A stretch of 64,000 nt of DNA, taken from positions 4,836,001 to 4,900,000 of the forward strand of contig NC_061467.1 of NCBI RefSeq assembly GCF_022581195.2, read 5' to 3'. Positions within the stretch are counted from its first letter, which is position 1, and the number at the start of each line of letters is the position of its first letter. The notes beneath the pieces were generated by a model. That model saw only the letters and a list, made by a program, of their open reading frames with translations. It made no database searches and was not told where the DNA came from. The DNA comes from Helicoverpa zea (taxonomy: Eukaryota; Arthropoda; Insecta; Lepidoptera; Noctuidae). This document shows, one piece after another, positions 1-9,800 of this stretch. A program made the position numbers and the translations under genes.

Positions 1-300
1 GGGGTGCTATCCTTTTCTACTTTCAATTTTAACTTAAACTAATCTAACGTTTTCGACATTGGACTTAAACCACCGCAAAGTGGAAAAGCCGCGAGCGTAG
101 CGAGCGCGAATTTTTTTGAGTTTTGGGACACAAAAGTACCTCAAAAACTAAAGCTGTAAGAAAAAAAATATGGTGATCTCGAATTAGTAAACAACAGTCA
201 TAAAATTAAATGCAACAAAAAAAGTATTATTTTGTTCCCTAGTGTTATCATCAGCCTACCGATTTAAAAAAACCGTAAAAGTGTGATGTCACAAGTCTAG
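1..300. other. Repeat-like non-coding sequence at the left edge
   Basis: I see no coding exon here. A GC-rich patch near 90-110 (containing GAGCGTAGCGAGCGCG followed by a T-run) resembles a motif common in dispersed lepidopteran repeats, but I cannot name the element. It may be intron sequence upstream of the MADF-BESS exon that starts at 635. Confidence 0.3.
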
Positions 301-308
301 GTAATAAG

Positions 309-337
309 GTTGTGGGCATGCCCATCGTGCCCACAAC
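309..337. repeat. 10-bp perfect inverted repeat with 9-nt loop
   Basis: GTTGTGGGCA at 309-318 is exactly complementary to TGCCCACAAC at 328-337, and the loop extends the GGGCATGCCC palindrome. It lies just upstream of a dispersed repeat copy, so it may be a transposon end. No function can be assigned. Confidence 0.6.
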
Positions 338-344
338 GGTGGAT

Positions 345-520
345 CCGGCCTTGTCTATCCGTCCGTCACCAGGCTGTAGGTAGGTATCTCATGAACCTGA
401 TAGAGTTTAAATTTTCACAGATCATGAATTTCTGTTGCCGCTATAACAACAAATACTGAATTAGAATAAAATAAATATTTTGGGGAGCTCCTATACAACA
501 AACGTGATTTTTTTTATCAT
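345..520 (+). repeat. Dispersed lepidopteran repeat fragment
   Basis: The segment runs from a 'CTATCCGTCCGTCACC' motif through 'TCTGTTGCCGCTATAAC' to 'ACAACAAACGTGATTTTT'. I recognise this order of motifs from a very common lepidopteran interspersed repeat, the same broad family as the element at 6.78-13.3 kb. Both terminal parts are missing. It probably lies in the intron before the MADF-BESS exon. Confidence 0.6.
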
Positions 521-634
521 TTTTGCTCGATATCGACAAATATAGGTGTACCTACCTATATAGGATATTAGTTTGGATGGTACGGAACCTTTTGATTGAT
601 AAATGGTTATACTAAACTTCTTTATTTTTTTCAG

Positions 635-1113
635 CCGATTCTTTACAAAAAAGGTGGAAAAGTATCCGTGGTTGCTTCACACGAGAACTGAACCGACAAA
701 AATCTTTGAAATCCGGATCGGGTAGTGGACCACGTAAAAGCGAATATATATATTTTAAACAACTTCAGTTTCTACAGAATGTTGTGGCATTAAGAGAGCC
801 GGAAGCTACAGATTCTGATGTTGAAATTGGAGATCCAGATTTGCTACAAGATAAGACAAGTCCGAAAAGAATGAAAAAGAAACAGAAGACTGCAACTGAA
901 GATTACAATTTTTTAGAAGTCCTTAACAAATCCATCAAAAGTAGAGAACAATATGAACTTGAAAATCAAGATGAAGATAGGTTATTTATGATGTCTTTAG
1001 TAAGCACTTTAAAAAAAGTGCCTCCTCAGAAAAAAATGGCAACCAAAATTAAAATAATGAAAATTCTTGAAGAAGCAACTTGCTCTGTGCCCAACAGTGA
1101 TGATAGTGTATAA
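635..1113 (+). CDS. MADF-BESS domain protein, 3'-terminal exon (partial)
   Basis: A clean acceptor (T-rich tract then CAG ending at 634) opens an exon read in the frame of 637. It encodes the end of a MADF DNA-binding domain (RWKSIRGCFTREL, a linker with SGSGSG, then YIYFKQLQFL), an acidic/basic spacer, and a BESS motif (DEDRLFMMSLVSTLKKVPP through KIKIMKIL), ending at TAA TAA. MADF-BESS proteins are DNA-binding regulators; in insects a MADF or Myb-like protein is also the usual partner encoded by PIF/Harbinger transposons. A decayed Harbinger nuclease lies immediately downstream in the opposite direction, so this exon may be the element's accessory gene or a host gene derived from it. The exon with the MADF N-terminus is not in the window. 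The frame is intact, unlike the nuclease. There is no ATG near the exon start, as expected for an internal or terminal exon. Confidence 0.75.
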
Positions 1114-1376
1114 TAACGTCAATGTTACTGGTCATAAACAGAACCACAGGCGTCACGAATACTCACGTAGTTACCACCCTGGCTATTCTGCTGTTCGCGG
1201 AGAATGGATTACCCGTGATGGATTGCAAGTATTACAACACTGAGTCATTATCTAGTGCACCGTTTAGCACACCACCGTCAAATACCTATGACAAATGCTA
1301 CAGAAAAGACACAAAATGAAGATTCATCTATTTTAGATATACCTACCTACATATGATTAACTTTGATGTTTCTTTT

Positions 1377-1382
1377 AATAAA
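1377..1382 (+). terminator. AATAAA polyadenylation signal for the MADF-BESS exon
   Basis: AATAAA lies about 265 nt after the MADF-BESS stop codon, in AT-rich sequence. The 1114-1376 stretch would be its 3' UTR. Confidence 0.5.
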
Positions 1383-1405
1383 TTTGATTAAAATTCTGTA
1401 CTTAC

Positions 1406-1671
1406 CTTATTTTCTTCCGGACTTATCGATTTTCTAAATATCGTATCCTGTTTAGTTAAATAATTTCTGCATAAGTTCAATAATTCGTCAAAAGATGCAA
1501 CTGACATTCTCGTGTAATTGAAGAAAATTCAGGAAATTTTCGTAAATCTCCATACAGTTAAAAAATATACCATTTCGGCTTCGATCTGATATAAAAGAAT
1601 GAACCCATAGTTTGTTTTTTATTTCTATTTTTTTACGACGTACAAAGAAGTACGATTTTTTCTACATCCAT
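1406..1671 (-). pseudogene. PIF/Harbinger (HARBI1-like) transposase N-terminal part, frameshifted
   Basis: Read on the minus strand, this stretch carries the start of a Harbinger nuclease spread over several frames. An ATG at 1671 gives MDVEKIVLLCTS and then a stop. Another frame at about 1610-1570 gives KLWVHSFISDRSRNG, the family's 'WVHP' segment. A third gives LRKFPEF. The last, from 1507, gives MSVASFDELLNLCRN then YLTKQDTIFRKSISPEENK. It ends at a splice donor (AAG|GTAAG, exon end 1406), at the place where family members continue 'SPEERL.ITLR.LATG'. At least two frame breaks separate these blocks, so the gene is dead. The catalytic DDE part would lie beyond the donor, where the convergent MADF-BESS exon sits, so it is either deleted or beyond the window. 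Assignment is by remembered family motifs. Confidence 0.75.
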
Positions 1672-2258
1672 TCCTGACGCCGTAAATGAACTGACTGTCG
1701 AGACGCCATGGCTCGGATGCCAGAAGTAGCCAGACCTGCGCCGTTGGCGACGTCGCCATGGCGCGATGGCATCTTGGAGCTCTGCCTCATTAACGGGCTG
1801 AATGCCAAAATTGGCTTGTCTCAAACAATTTTTTGGCCAAATCAATAACATTTTTGACGGCGAAAAAAATATAAGTATATTAATCTTGAACATATTTTTG
1901 AGAACCCTGTTAATTTCAAAACACGTTTTCGGAAAGTTTTCGCGATACAAAAAACAACAAAGATATGTGTATTACTTATCAACGTACATTGATAAAATTT
2001 GCATTTACAAATTTAAAACATTAACGAGTCCATATGTAAATACAGAACTTGGTTAATTTTTATTTTTGATTACGCAACTCATTTTAAAGCTATTAATTTA
2101 TATGTATGTTACGAACGTCGCGTCAACAGGCTCCTCTCTCTCGGTGTTTTGGGAGCATTCAGCCTCTTAAGACGCCATGAGTCTATACATATAGCCGTAG
2201 GAAAGTACACTTTTTAATCGATCGCCTTCGTCAATTACGACGCGAAAGTTGTCCAGTA
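1672..2258. other. Unassigned sequence, probably transposon-derived
   Basis: The part at 1680-1820 is GC-richer and can be read on the minus strand as a basic stretch (APWRRRQRRRSGYF) continuous with the ORF that runs into the broken Harbinger gene. It may be the 5' part of that element. 1850-2250 is AT-rich and shows nothing I recognise. Confidence 0.3.
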
Positions 2259-2575
2259 CTGCTTAGAAGACACGATGCGAGGAAGATGCTCTTCACCGAT
2301 GAGAAAATATTTACAAAGACAAAACAATAAAGTGTATGCCAAAAGTAGCAAGGATGTCCCAGCTTCAGCACGGAATGTCTCACGTACTCATCATCCAGCT
2401 AGTGTCACTCAGCTTCATTTCTGCAAACAAGGCGTCAAGGTGAAGGCCAAAAATTATCAAAGTGACATTCTAAAGACTGTTGTGTTGTGAAACCCCTGTC
2501 TAATACCCTATTCCATAACAAATATTGGGTTTTCCAGCAAGACTCGGTGCCATTCCATAAGGCTAATCTTACTCC
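2259..2575 (+). pseudogene. mariner transposase fragment, frameshifted
   Basis: Several frames together give a typical mariner transposase segment: LLRRHDARKMLFTDEKIFT from 2259, then after a frame break NNKVYAKSSK...HHPASV...LHFCKQGVKVKAKNYQSDIL, then LFHNKYWVFQQDSVPFHKA. These include the TDEKIF block and the WVFQQDSVP block that hold the first two catalytic aspartates of the family. The middle is shortened (the 'MVWWGVS' part is missing) and both ends are absent. I do not see terminal inverted repeats. This is an old inactive copy between the Harbinger debris and BLOC1S1. Confidence 0.8.
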
Positions 2576-2743
2576 ATAAGGCTAAACTTTATTTTTGTCT
2601 CAAAACTTATGAACGCACAAGGTGAAATTGAATGTGTTCATTGTTAACAGTAGGTAATGTTCCAAGAAAACTGATGTTTATGTTGTCGGTGTACTTGGGC
2701 CATAATTGGTTAAAAATAACCAATATGAAATGAGTTCCTCATT

Positions 2744-2749
2744 TTTATT
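2744..2749 (-). terminator. Polyadenylation signal for BLOC1S1
   Basis: AATAAA on the minus strand about 75 nt after the BLOC1S1 stop codon. It is the first such hexamer downstream. Confidence 0.6.
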
Positions 2750-2822
2750 GTAATGATACATTAATTAACATCTTAACAATGTGGAATGAAGCAGTAAAAT
2801 AATAGTATTCTTATTCTATAAG

Positions 2823-3090
2823 TTATTGATTACTAGCACTAGAGCTAGTAATGCTAGATGTTTCTTGTGTTGTTTCGTATGCTCGTTCCAATGTGTCAGT
2901 GATGATCTTCATATCATTTTCAATACTTCGAGCCCAATTCTCAACATCTCCAATTTCTTTCAGCGCACTACTGAAGTTCTCAACTAGAGCGAGCCATTGT
3001 TGTGTCTGCTTAGCAAAATTTATAGCTCCTTGATGCAAAAGTTTTGCTTCAGCATCCAATTTCTTTTGATTCAGGTAAGCTTGGGCCACT
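2823..3090 (-). CDS. BLOC1S1: BLOC1S1 coding exon 3
   Basis: The acceptor CTATTCTCAG ends at 3091. The exon encodes VAQAYLNQKKLD to the stop at 2823, including the strongly conserved EIGDVENWARSIE helix. Confidence 0.95.
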
Positions 3091-4042
3091 CTGAGAATAG
3101 AAAATTAAAACAATTTAGGTTGCAGGTTGCATCTATTTCTTCAAGTAACTATGTATAATTTAGGTACTTAGTTAGTTTATAATTAAAAGTCTATTATGTT
3201 TCATGTTTAGTTTACCAGTGAGTACCATAGTAAATAGCCATTTACTATGGTACTCACTGGTAAGCCATTAACTGCCTCGTTGGTCTAGTTGTCGCAAGTG
3301 TGGCTGCTGAGCACGAGGTCTCGGGTTCGATTCCCGAGTCGGGCCGAAATCGCTTTGTGGGTTTTAGAAGACTTTCACAAAGCAGCCCGAAGCCTGGAAG
3401 TTGGTGATTGATTCACCCGTGCATCGGAGAGCACGTAAATGTCGGTCCTGCGCCTGATCTCTTTCCGGTCGTGTCGGATTCCCGTCCCATCAGGCTATGA
3501 GAGTGAAGGAATAGGGAGTGCACCTGTGTCTGCGCAAATGCTTGTGCACTATAATATTTCCTGCGCAGTTGGCTAATCTCCTTACATGAGAACAGCCGCC
3601 GTAGCCGATAATCGGCTAGGAGGACATCATCATCATCATCAAATAGCCATTATTATCCATCAGAATAAGAAAATCCAAAAAAAAGTACCTTTCCTGGCAA
3701 AACAATCATTTTTGGTTATGTTACATCTGCAATCATCTATCTATAACCATGGATTTTGTGTTTTTTGGATTTTTCTAGGAATTGGGCACATAAAATTAAA
3801 CAATATAAAATTATTTACATACCCAACATTTAGGTGGTCAACCAGTGCTTGAGTTAAATCGTTAGCTGCTGCTATACATTCTTTGCGTTTCTGTTCTGAA
3901 ATGCAAAGGTGACATTTGTTTAGTTCGGTCATGGAAAATATTAATCAGACTGTTTACAGCACTTCATTAAAGTATATTTACCTTGAATAACTCTTTTGGA
4001 AGCCTGCTTTACTTGGTGTTCTTTTATCAATGACGATAACAT
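2823..4042 (-). CDS. BLOC1S1: Biogenesis of lysosome-related organelles complex 1 subunit 1 (three coding exons)
   Basis: Three coding exons: 4042-3982 (61 nt), 3895-3823 (73 nt) and 3090-2823 (268 nt), together 402 nt or 133 residues plus stop. Phases agree at both junctions: CAA-G|AA CAG gives RVIQEQKRK, and GTT GG|A GTG gives NVGVAQAY. The protein begins MLSSLIKEHQVKQASKR and contains the family core ALVDHLNVG, VAQAYLNQKKLD, FAKQTQQWLALVENF and ALKEIGDVENWARSIE, ending in a Ser/Thr-rich tail. BLOC1S1 (Blos1, GCN5L1) is a small helical cytosolic protein of the BLOC-1 and BORC complexes, acting in lysosome positioning and the biogenesis of lysosome-related organelles such as pigment granules. 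Length matches the family. The start ATG is the one that gives the conserved MLS..LKEHQ opening. The second intron (3822-3091) carries a SINE and a perfect hairpin. Confidence 0.95.
3212..3263. repeat. Perfect 23-bp hairpin with 6-nt loop
   Basis: 3212-3234 (starting TTACCAGTGAGTACC) and 3241-3263 (ending ACTCACTGGTAA) are exact reverse complements around a 6-nt loop TAGCCA. It sits directly against the 5' end of the SINE inside the second BLOC1S1 intron. It may be a tiny palindromic element or a product of insertion and repair. Confidence 0.9.
3271..3644 (+). mobile_element. tRNA-derived SINE (noctuid type)
   Basis: The 5' part carries RNA polymerase III promoter-like boxes: TGGTCTAGTTG as an A-box-like part, and GGTTCGATTCCCGAG as a near-perfect B box. 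A tRNA-unrelated body follows and the element ends in an (ATC)n tail at about 3626-3641. The 8-bp AGCCATTA occurs at 3263-3270 and again at 3645-3652, fitting a target-site duplication. The element lies antisense in a BLOC1S1 intron. It resembles the HaSE-type SINEs of Helicoverpa, from memory. A second, decayed copy of its middle part is at about 54.34-54.40 kb. Confidence 0.85.
3823..3895 (-). CDS. BLOC1S1: BLOC1S1 coding exon 2
   Basis: The exon lies between an acceptor TTTCAG ending at 3896 and a donor GTATGT starting at 3822. It encodes QKRKECIAAANDLTQALVDHLNVG. Confidence 0.93.
3982..4042 (-). CDS. BLOC1S1: BLOC1S1 coding exon 1
   Basis: ATG at 4042 opens MLSSLIKEHQVKQASKRVIQ. The donor is CAAG|GTAAAT, with the exon ending at 3982. 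Confidence 0.9.
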
Positions 4043-4432
4043 TATGTGAACTCAATAAGTTAAAGTGTGGATTCAGAAATTTGTCACCAATCAACGATAG
4101 GTTTACTATTGTGACGATAAAAGTTAGAGAAATTTACATAATTTAGTTGTACCAAATTTTACTTCAAGATATCGTATTACTGAAGTTATGGAATTGTAAT
4201 AATATTTTTGTTGACGATAAGAAAGCAGCACAGAAGAAATACTATGACATTGACACTGACAATTATTTGATATTACAATATTACATTTTAGTTTTCGTTC
4301 AGAATCGCTGTGCTTAGCAGAAATACGGGTAGTGCAGTCATTGAAGCGAAAAATATGGTCTTACCTCCGAATTTTTTTACTGTGAACCGATTTGCATAAA
4401 ATTTTGGAATTAGTTTCATCTTACCCTTAACT

Positions 4433-5292
4433 TCAAAAGTGAAAATGATTTGATTGTCGTTGTTGTGACGAGTGTGGGGCTGCTGTGCAAACCATGTCCC
4501 ATCTCATCGCATGCACACTGTGCTCTGAAACTTGCTCGCGGGAGGACCTAATGAGCGCATCCGACCGTGCTCTCGCTGTGGCGGCATATTGGGCTGACAA
4601 ACTAGTGTCACTGTAAGACATGTCATCGACACGAAAGAAAAAAGAAAAAGAGTAGTACCTACATAAGGGAGTATATAGATTACCTAAATAAAAAGTAGAA
4701 GTGACGAATCTAATGAACGACGAATCGTCCGATTCACCGGTCGAGTGCAACACCCTCGATGAGCAGATCTATCTGTATAAGTTTGTTACTTTTCAAGTTT
4801 AACATTTTTTACTACTACTAATTTTAGATGATCTTTTGCAATCTATGCTAATAGGAGGACTAATAGGACTTGTATATGCTAGGTACTATTATTCGTGTAT
4901 GAAAATGCAGTCAAGCAATGGATCTTATCCAAGCAGCGCGGTTCTAATCCAAGCCTTACTTACTTCATTGAAAATTTCAGTCACAGAGAACGAAATTACT
5001 AGGTCACGATTTTCGTTGTGGAAACTTATCTACTCGTAGTGTCTATTCGGCAACATTTAGATATCGTTTAATGGAATTACAACTGTTGCTTGCGGCATCC
5101 GTCGTAGTAAGCACACAATTGCATTGCATTAATTATACCTCACTAATGGAAGAGGCCAATATCGATTTTCGCTTATCGCTTACGACGGCGCCAGCTGCGA
5201 ACCATTGGAAAAAGATTTCAAGCTTGTTTCATTTTACTCATTTATGTAGCTGCAGATGGGGTGTAAATTCTATTGTACCAACTTATCGGTAA
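4433..5292 (+). other. Exon-like open segments of unknown identity
   Basis: Three stretches on the plus strand look partly coding. About 4520-4613 reads CSETCSREDLMSASDRALAV...YWADKLVSL and ends at a donor-like GTAAGA. About 4692-4793 reads EVTNLMNDESSDSPVECNT...LYKFVTFQ. From an acceptor at 4980, 4981-5292 reads ...RYRLMELQLLLAASVVVSTQ...LMEEANIDF and ends at TAA. The helical, alanine-rich parts are faintly like a cyclin fold, but the segments cannot be joined in one frame without breaks and I recognise no family. This may be a decayed gene or chance. Confidence 0.25.
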
Positions 5293-5436
5293 TATCTATA
5301 AACCAAGGTACCATTTTAGATAAATGTCAGGAAAGATTCCCTTATGAATCAGATTGCGTTGCAGACAGCCTAAAGGATAGGTAGTAATTAGTATCAGCCA
5401 TCAGCAATTGAAAGATGTTGTTTGAAAAAAATAATC

Positions 5437-5442
5437 TTTATT
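5437..5442 (-). terminator. Polyadenylation signal for the desaturase gene
   Basis: AATAAA on the minus strand about 105 nt after the desaturase stop codon (5548). Confidence 0.65.
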
Positions 5443-5547
5443 CAATTCATTATTTTGCTTACTTACGCTAATACATTCGGTTCAGAAATTGTACACCATT
5501 AATCTACTACAGTCTTCATTAAAAGTAAATGGGGGGAGACAGATAAA

Positions 5548-5721
5548 TTATGCTTGTTTCCTGTCTTCACTGTGGCTGACCGCGCCGTATTTTTCTTTGA
5601 GTTTCTCGGTGAATTCAGGGTCGTCCCAACCCCATAGGTGATGTGTGCCGTCCCCAGTACGGTGTGCACGCTGTTTGATAATTTCGGGGGACACGTATTT
5701 CAAGTCGTATGCTTGCCCAAT
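5548..5721 (-). CDS. Desaturase coding exon 7 (C-terminus)
   Basis: The acceptor ATTCACAG ends at 5722. The exon encodes IGQAYDLKYVSPEIIKQR, then RTGDGTHHLWGWDDPEF, to the stop at 5548. The usual motif is IGWAYDLK; here W is Q. Confidence 0.93.
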   Translation of the reverse strand: MGQAYDLKYVSPEIIKQRAHRTGDGTHHLWGWDDPEFTEKLKEKYGAVSHSEDRKQA

Positions 5722-6841
5722 CTGTGAATATAGAAAAAATATGATTTGTAATTAATTTATGACACCGGATTTGATTGCCAAAATTTTCAGTTTTTAGTCA
5801 AGTACCTATAAATGAAAGAAAGGTACTTAGTTTCGTGGCACAATAAAAGATAAGATTAATCCAATATATTGTCGTTGTTGGACAGTATTACTGTTTTCTT
5901 GGACTGTATGTAAGTATATATGTAGGTACTATTGAATTTTATTATCTATCAACTTGTAAAAGTAGTCAAATATATTCAATGCGTATGCATAAGGCTATGT
6001 TTCCATGTTTCGGTGCCAAAATTTAAAGTTCTGCCCATAAAGTGGTACAACAAGTTTCGAGCTCCAAGCTAAAGTTTTGCGAGCAGCATAGTTCAAGGAA
6101 ATAAGTGGCTATTACTATAGTTCGGCCATTCAGAGAATGCGTTCCTGACACGTCGCGATTGAACTGACGACGTAACTTTGCAATGGCGTTGCAGTTACGA
6201 TAAAAATATTTTTGCTGGTTGTTTACCGTTTTAACAATTGAGGAGCATTAAAACAACATTATTATATCAATAATCAATGAATGTTATTACGTCGTCAGTT
6301 CAATCGCGACGTGTCAGGAACGCATTCTCTGAATGGCCGAACTATAGCGTACAATCAAGCTGCTGTACTTTCATGTTCAGCCAGTGATATTTCGAACTTG
6401 TTCTATTCAAATTCAAAATTGGAACTTTAAAATCTTTTAAAAAGTAAAGCGTGGTGCCCCTAGTCTCGGGCTGACCACGCAAGGGTTATGCCTATTTATT
6501 TTCCGCTGTACACTTTATTACAAAGGTCCAATGGGTACATACCTTTGCCATGAGCTCGATGAACACGATGGTAGGTGTGAGCATGTTGTACAGGGGAAGT
6601 TCAGTCGCACGGTAGTCCCATGGGAAAGTGTGGTGGTAGTTGTGGAAACCTTCCACGCAGATCATCCACACTCCAATGTTCTCACGAGGGTTCAGTGACC
6701 TGCGAGTATTTAAAGAATTATTTAAAACTATATTTATAAGACAACGACAACGACGTGTGATGAGGGCATTAACTACTCTTTTTTAGGGTTCCGTACCTCG
6801 AAAGGAAAAAACGGAACCCTTATAGGATCACTTTGTTGTCC

Positions 6842-6876
<35 letters not shown>

Positions 6877-9800
6877 AAGACCCTTTATCTTAAGAACGCG
6901 TGGACGTATCAAGCTGAAATTCACATGAAATACTCGGGTCTATTGTCCCTTTAGGCTGTGAAAATAATAATAATGTTTATTTCCAGTAAAAAAAAAAGAT
7001 TACATACGTTACAAGTGCAGTAATATGGTACAACAAAAATGTTCAAAGGTATTATCTCCTGGTTCCCAAACTAGGTTTATAGCCTGTGACTTGGGTACCA
7101 GTGATTCCACAATGTAAGCATTGGAGTTAAAAAGTTATACAAAAACTGTTTTCACCGGTAACTCATTGAACATAACAAAACAAAAATTATTTATATCAAT
7201 TTAATGTAGGTAAGTAGAGAGTAATAAATGGTAATAAATGTAGTGTGTGTGATTGAGTGAGAGTAAGTTTCGTGGTAGATGTTTAAGTGTAGTGTATGAG
7301 TAAGTAATGTGAAAGTACTGAGTGTGTATGACGAGGTGTGTGTTGGTGAGTGTGGTAGTGGTAGATGCGTGAAAGTGAGCAGTGTGTACGAATGTCCGGG
7401 TTTCTAGATACTCGAAATAAGAGGAGGCCTGCTTTAAGATTGTGGGAATAGAAGATTTTCGGTCTCATCATATGACTTCTCAAGTAACCATTCTTTAACT
7501 ATGGTTTTACATTTGTGATAATTCAAACTGTGGATATGGAGAAATTTATTAATTTTATTGTACAGGACAGAGCTGCAGTAGGGGAATTGGTGTTTTGCGA
7601 AGGTGGTTTTATGTCTGACTGGTGGAACAGCGATGTCTGCGCGATGTTTAGTACTTTGTTTATACGGCAGCCGATGTTTCCTTAGTACACACTGCAGCAC
7701 GTATAGTCCTCTCACTGTCAAGACTTTGCTTTCTCTATAAAGTTCGAAAGTGGGGTATCTGTAGGGCTTGCAGAACATTACTTTAAGGACTGCTCGCTGA
7801 GCTCTCTCTAATTTCAATAAGTGTGTTTTGCAGGTGCCACCCCAGGCTGGCAAACAATATAGAAGAAGAGACTGACAGAGTGCAAAATAAACCATCATAA
7901 GTGTTTGCGTGTCAGCTGAGCAACGGAGTTTCTTAAAGATAGAGATGAGCTTGCGTGTTCGGTTAACGAGATTATTTATGTGACCGTACCAGTTCAGGTG
8001 TTTATCAATTTGCACGCCTAAGTATTTTATGCATGAGGTAGAGGCCAGAGTCGGACAGGTACAGCTGGAGTTTGGAAAGCAACTATGTACTTTAACAATA
8101 GGTACTACGCTTGGCTGAGTTCTATTACTTAGGGAGAAAGAAATAAGCTTGCTTTTTTCTGCATTCAGAGTCAATAAGTTATTATTAAACCAGTTCATGA
8201 CAATGTTTAGCACCATCTGAGCATATTTTTCTGTTTCACACCAATCATTCCCATGAACAAGTAAGGCTGTATCATCAGCATAAGTAAATATGAAACAGTT
8301 AGTTAAGGGAAGTGAACACAGGTCGTTAATGTAGATGAGGAATAGGGTTGGACCTAGAATGCTGCCTTGCGGCACCCCATATTCTATTCTAGTTTTAACG
8401 CTTGTTACCTCGTCTAATTTAACATGTTGGAAACGATTTTCCAGGTAACTTGAGAAGATGTCAAGTGCAAGACCGCGAATTCCCATGCGTTCCAGTTTCG
8501 ACAGAAGTATGGGCGCAGAGACAGTGTCAAAAGCTTTCGAAATGTCTAGAAATAAGCCCATGCACCGCTGCTTATTATCCATGAGTTGAGTAACTTTTTC
8601 AGAAAGTGCAATAACCGCATCCTCTGTCGAAACTCCAGCTCTGAAGCCATATTGGTTTACGGAGAGTAGATGATGTGCATTTAGAAATTTAAGCAAACGA
8701 TTGTTTAGTATCTTCTCCAGAATCTTCGAAATGGTTGGTAGAATGGATATAGGTCTATAGTTTTTGACACTGCCTCTATCCCCACCCTTATGAATAGGAT
8801 GTACTAGAGCTATTTTGAAACAGTCTGGGAAGACAGCAGTAGTTATCGCTAGGTTGCAAATATGAGTGATATAGGGGATTAGAATATTGCGAGTTGACTT
8901 CAATATATGACCAGAAATTCCGTCAATCCCAGCCGCAGAACTTGATTTCAAGTTGACTATTAATCGTTCTACTTCGAGGTCATCGGTTTCCAGGATACAC
9001 ATTGAGTCACAAGTCGAAACTAAACTTGACGGGTAAACTGGTATATTCGCAACCTGTTGTATATTTGTAGCTAGGTCTTTGCCAACATTTACAAAGTAAT
9101 GGTTGACTCTGTTTGCTGATGCTAGTTTGTCAGGTTCGAGTTGCTGCAATTCTTTCAGCGGAGGTGATGAAGATTTCGAGTACGTTAGAGTTTTAATTAG
9201 ATCCCATGTAGCTTTGGAGTTGTTTTTTCTTTTCATAAATTCAGTTTTCTCATAGCGTATTTTCAGCTTCCGGAGCAAAGAATTACAGAAATTGCGATAG
9301 CGAGAATACGTTACTTTAAGTATAGGGTTATCCGGATGCGTTTTTAGAGTGAGATGCATTTTATCCCTGTTTCTTATGCAACGAAGTAAGCCCGGCGAGA
9401 TCCAGGGCTTGATGTTACGGTTCTTACGAGAGACTTTGGAGATTCGGGTGTTCTTGTCAATAATTTGAGTCAATAAAGTTGTTAACATGTCAGCTGCTTC
9501 ATTAGCGTCATTAGAAAAAAGAATTGGGGAAAAATCAGTACTCTCAATATCATTTTGAATGCTTGAGACATCAACAACTTTGGCCGTGTAGACGGGCTTG
9601 GGCTTAGGAACATCCAGGTTAATACTTAGGAATACAGGTAAATGGTCAGTAATAGGTGAGTCAATGACAATGCATGTTCCTGGTTGATTTGTTTTTAGAA
9701 GGATATGATCTAAACAGTTATTTACTCGTGTAGGATATAAATGTGCCGGCAGTAAACTATGAGAAGCAGTGAAAGTGAGGTATTCATACGAGTGTCTATC

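Noticed and set aside
1122..1319. ORF of 65 codons after the MADF-BESS stop
   Set aside because: It lies between the tandem stops and the AATAAA signal, in another frame and without domains. Best read as 3' UTR.
3271..3345. Possible tRNA gene
   Set aside because: The B box is good, but the sequence does not fold as a full cloverleaf by eye, and it continues into a SINE body with an (ATC)n tail and target duplication.
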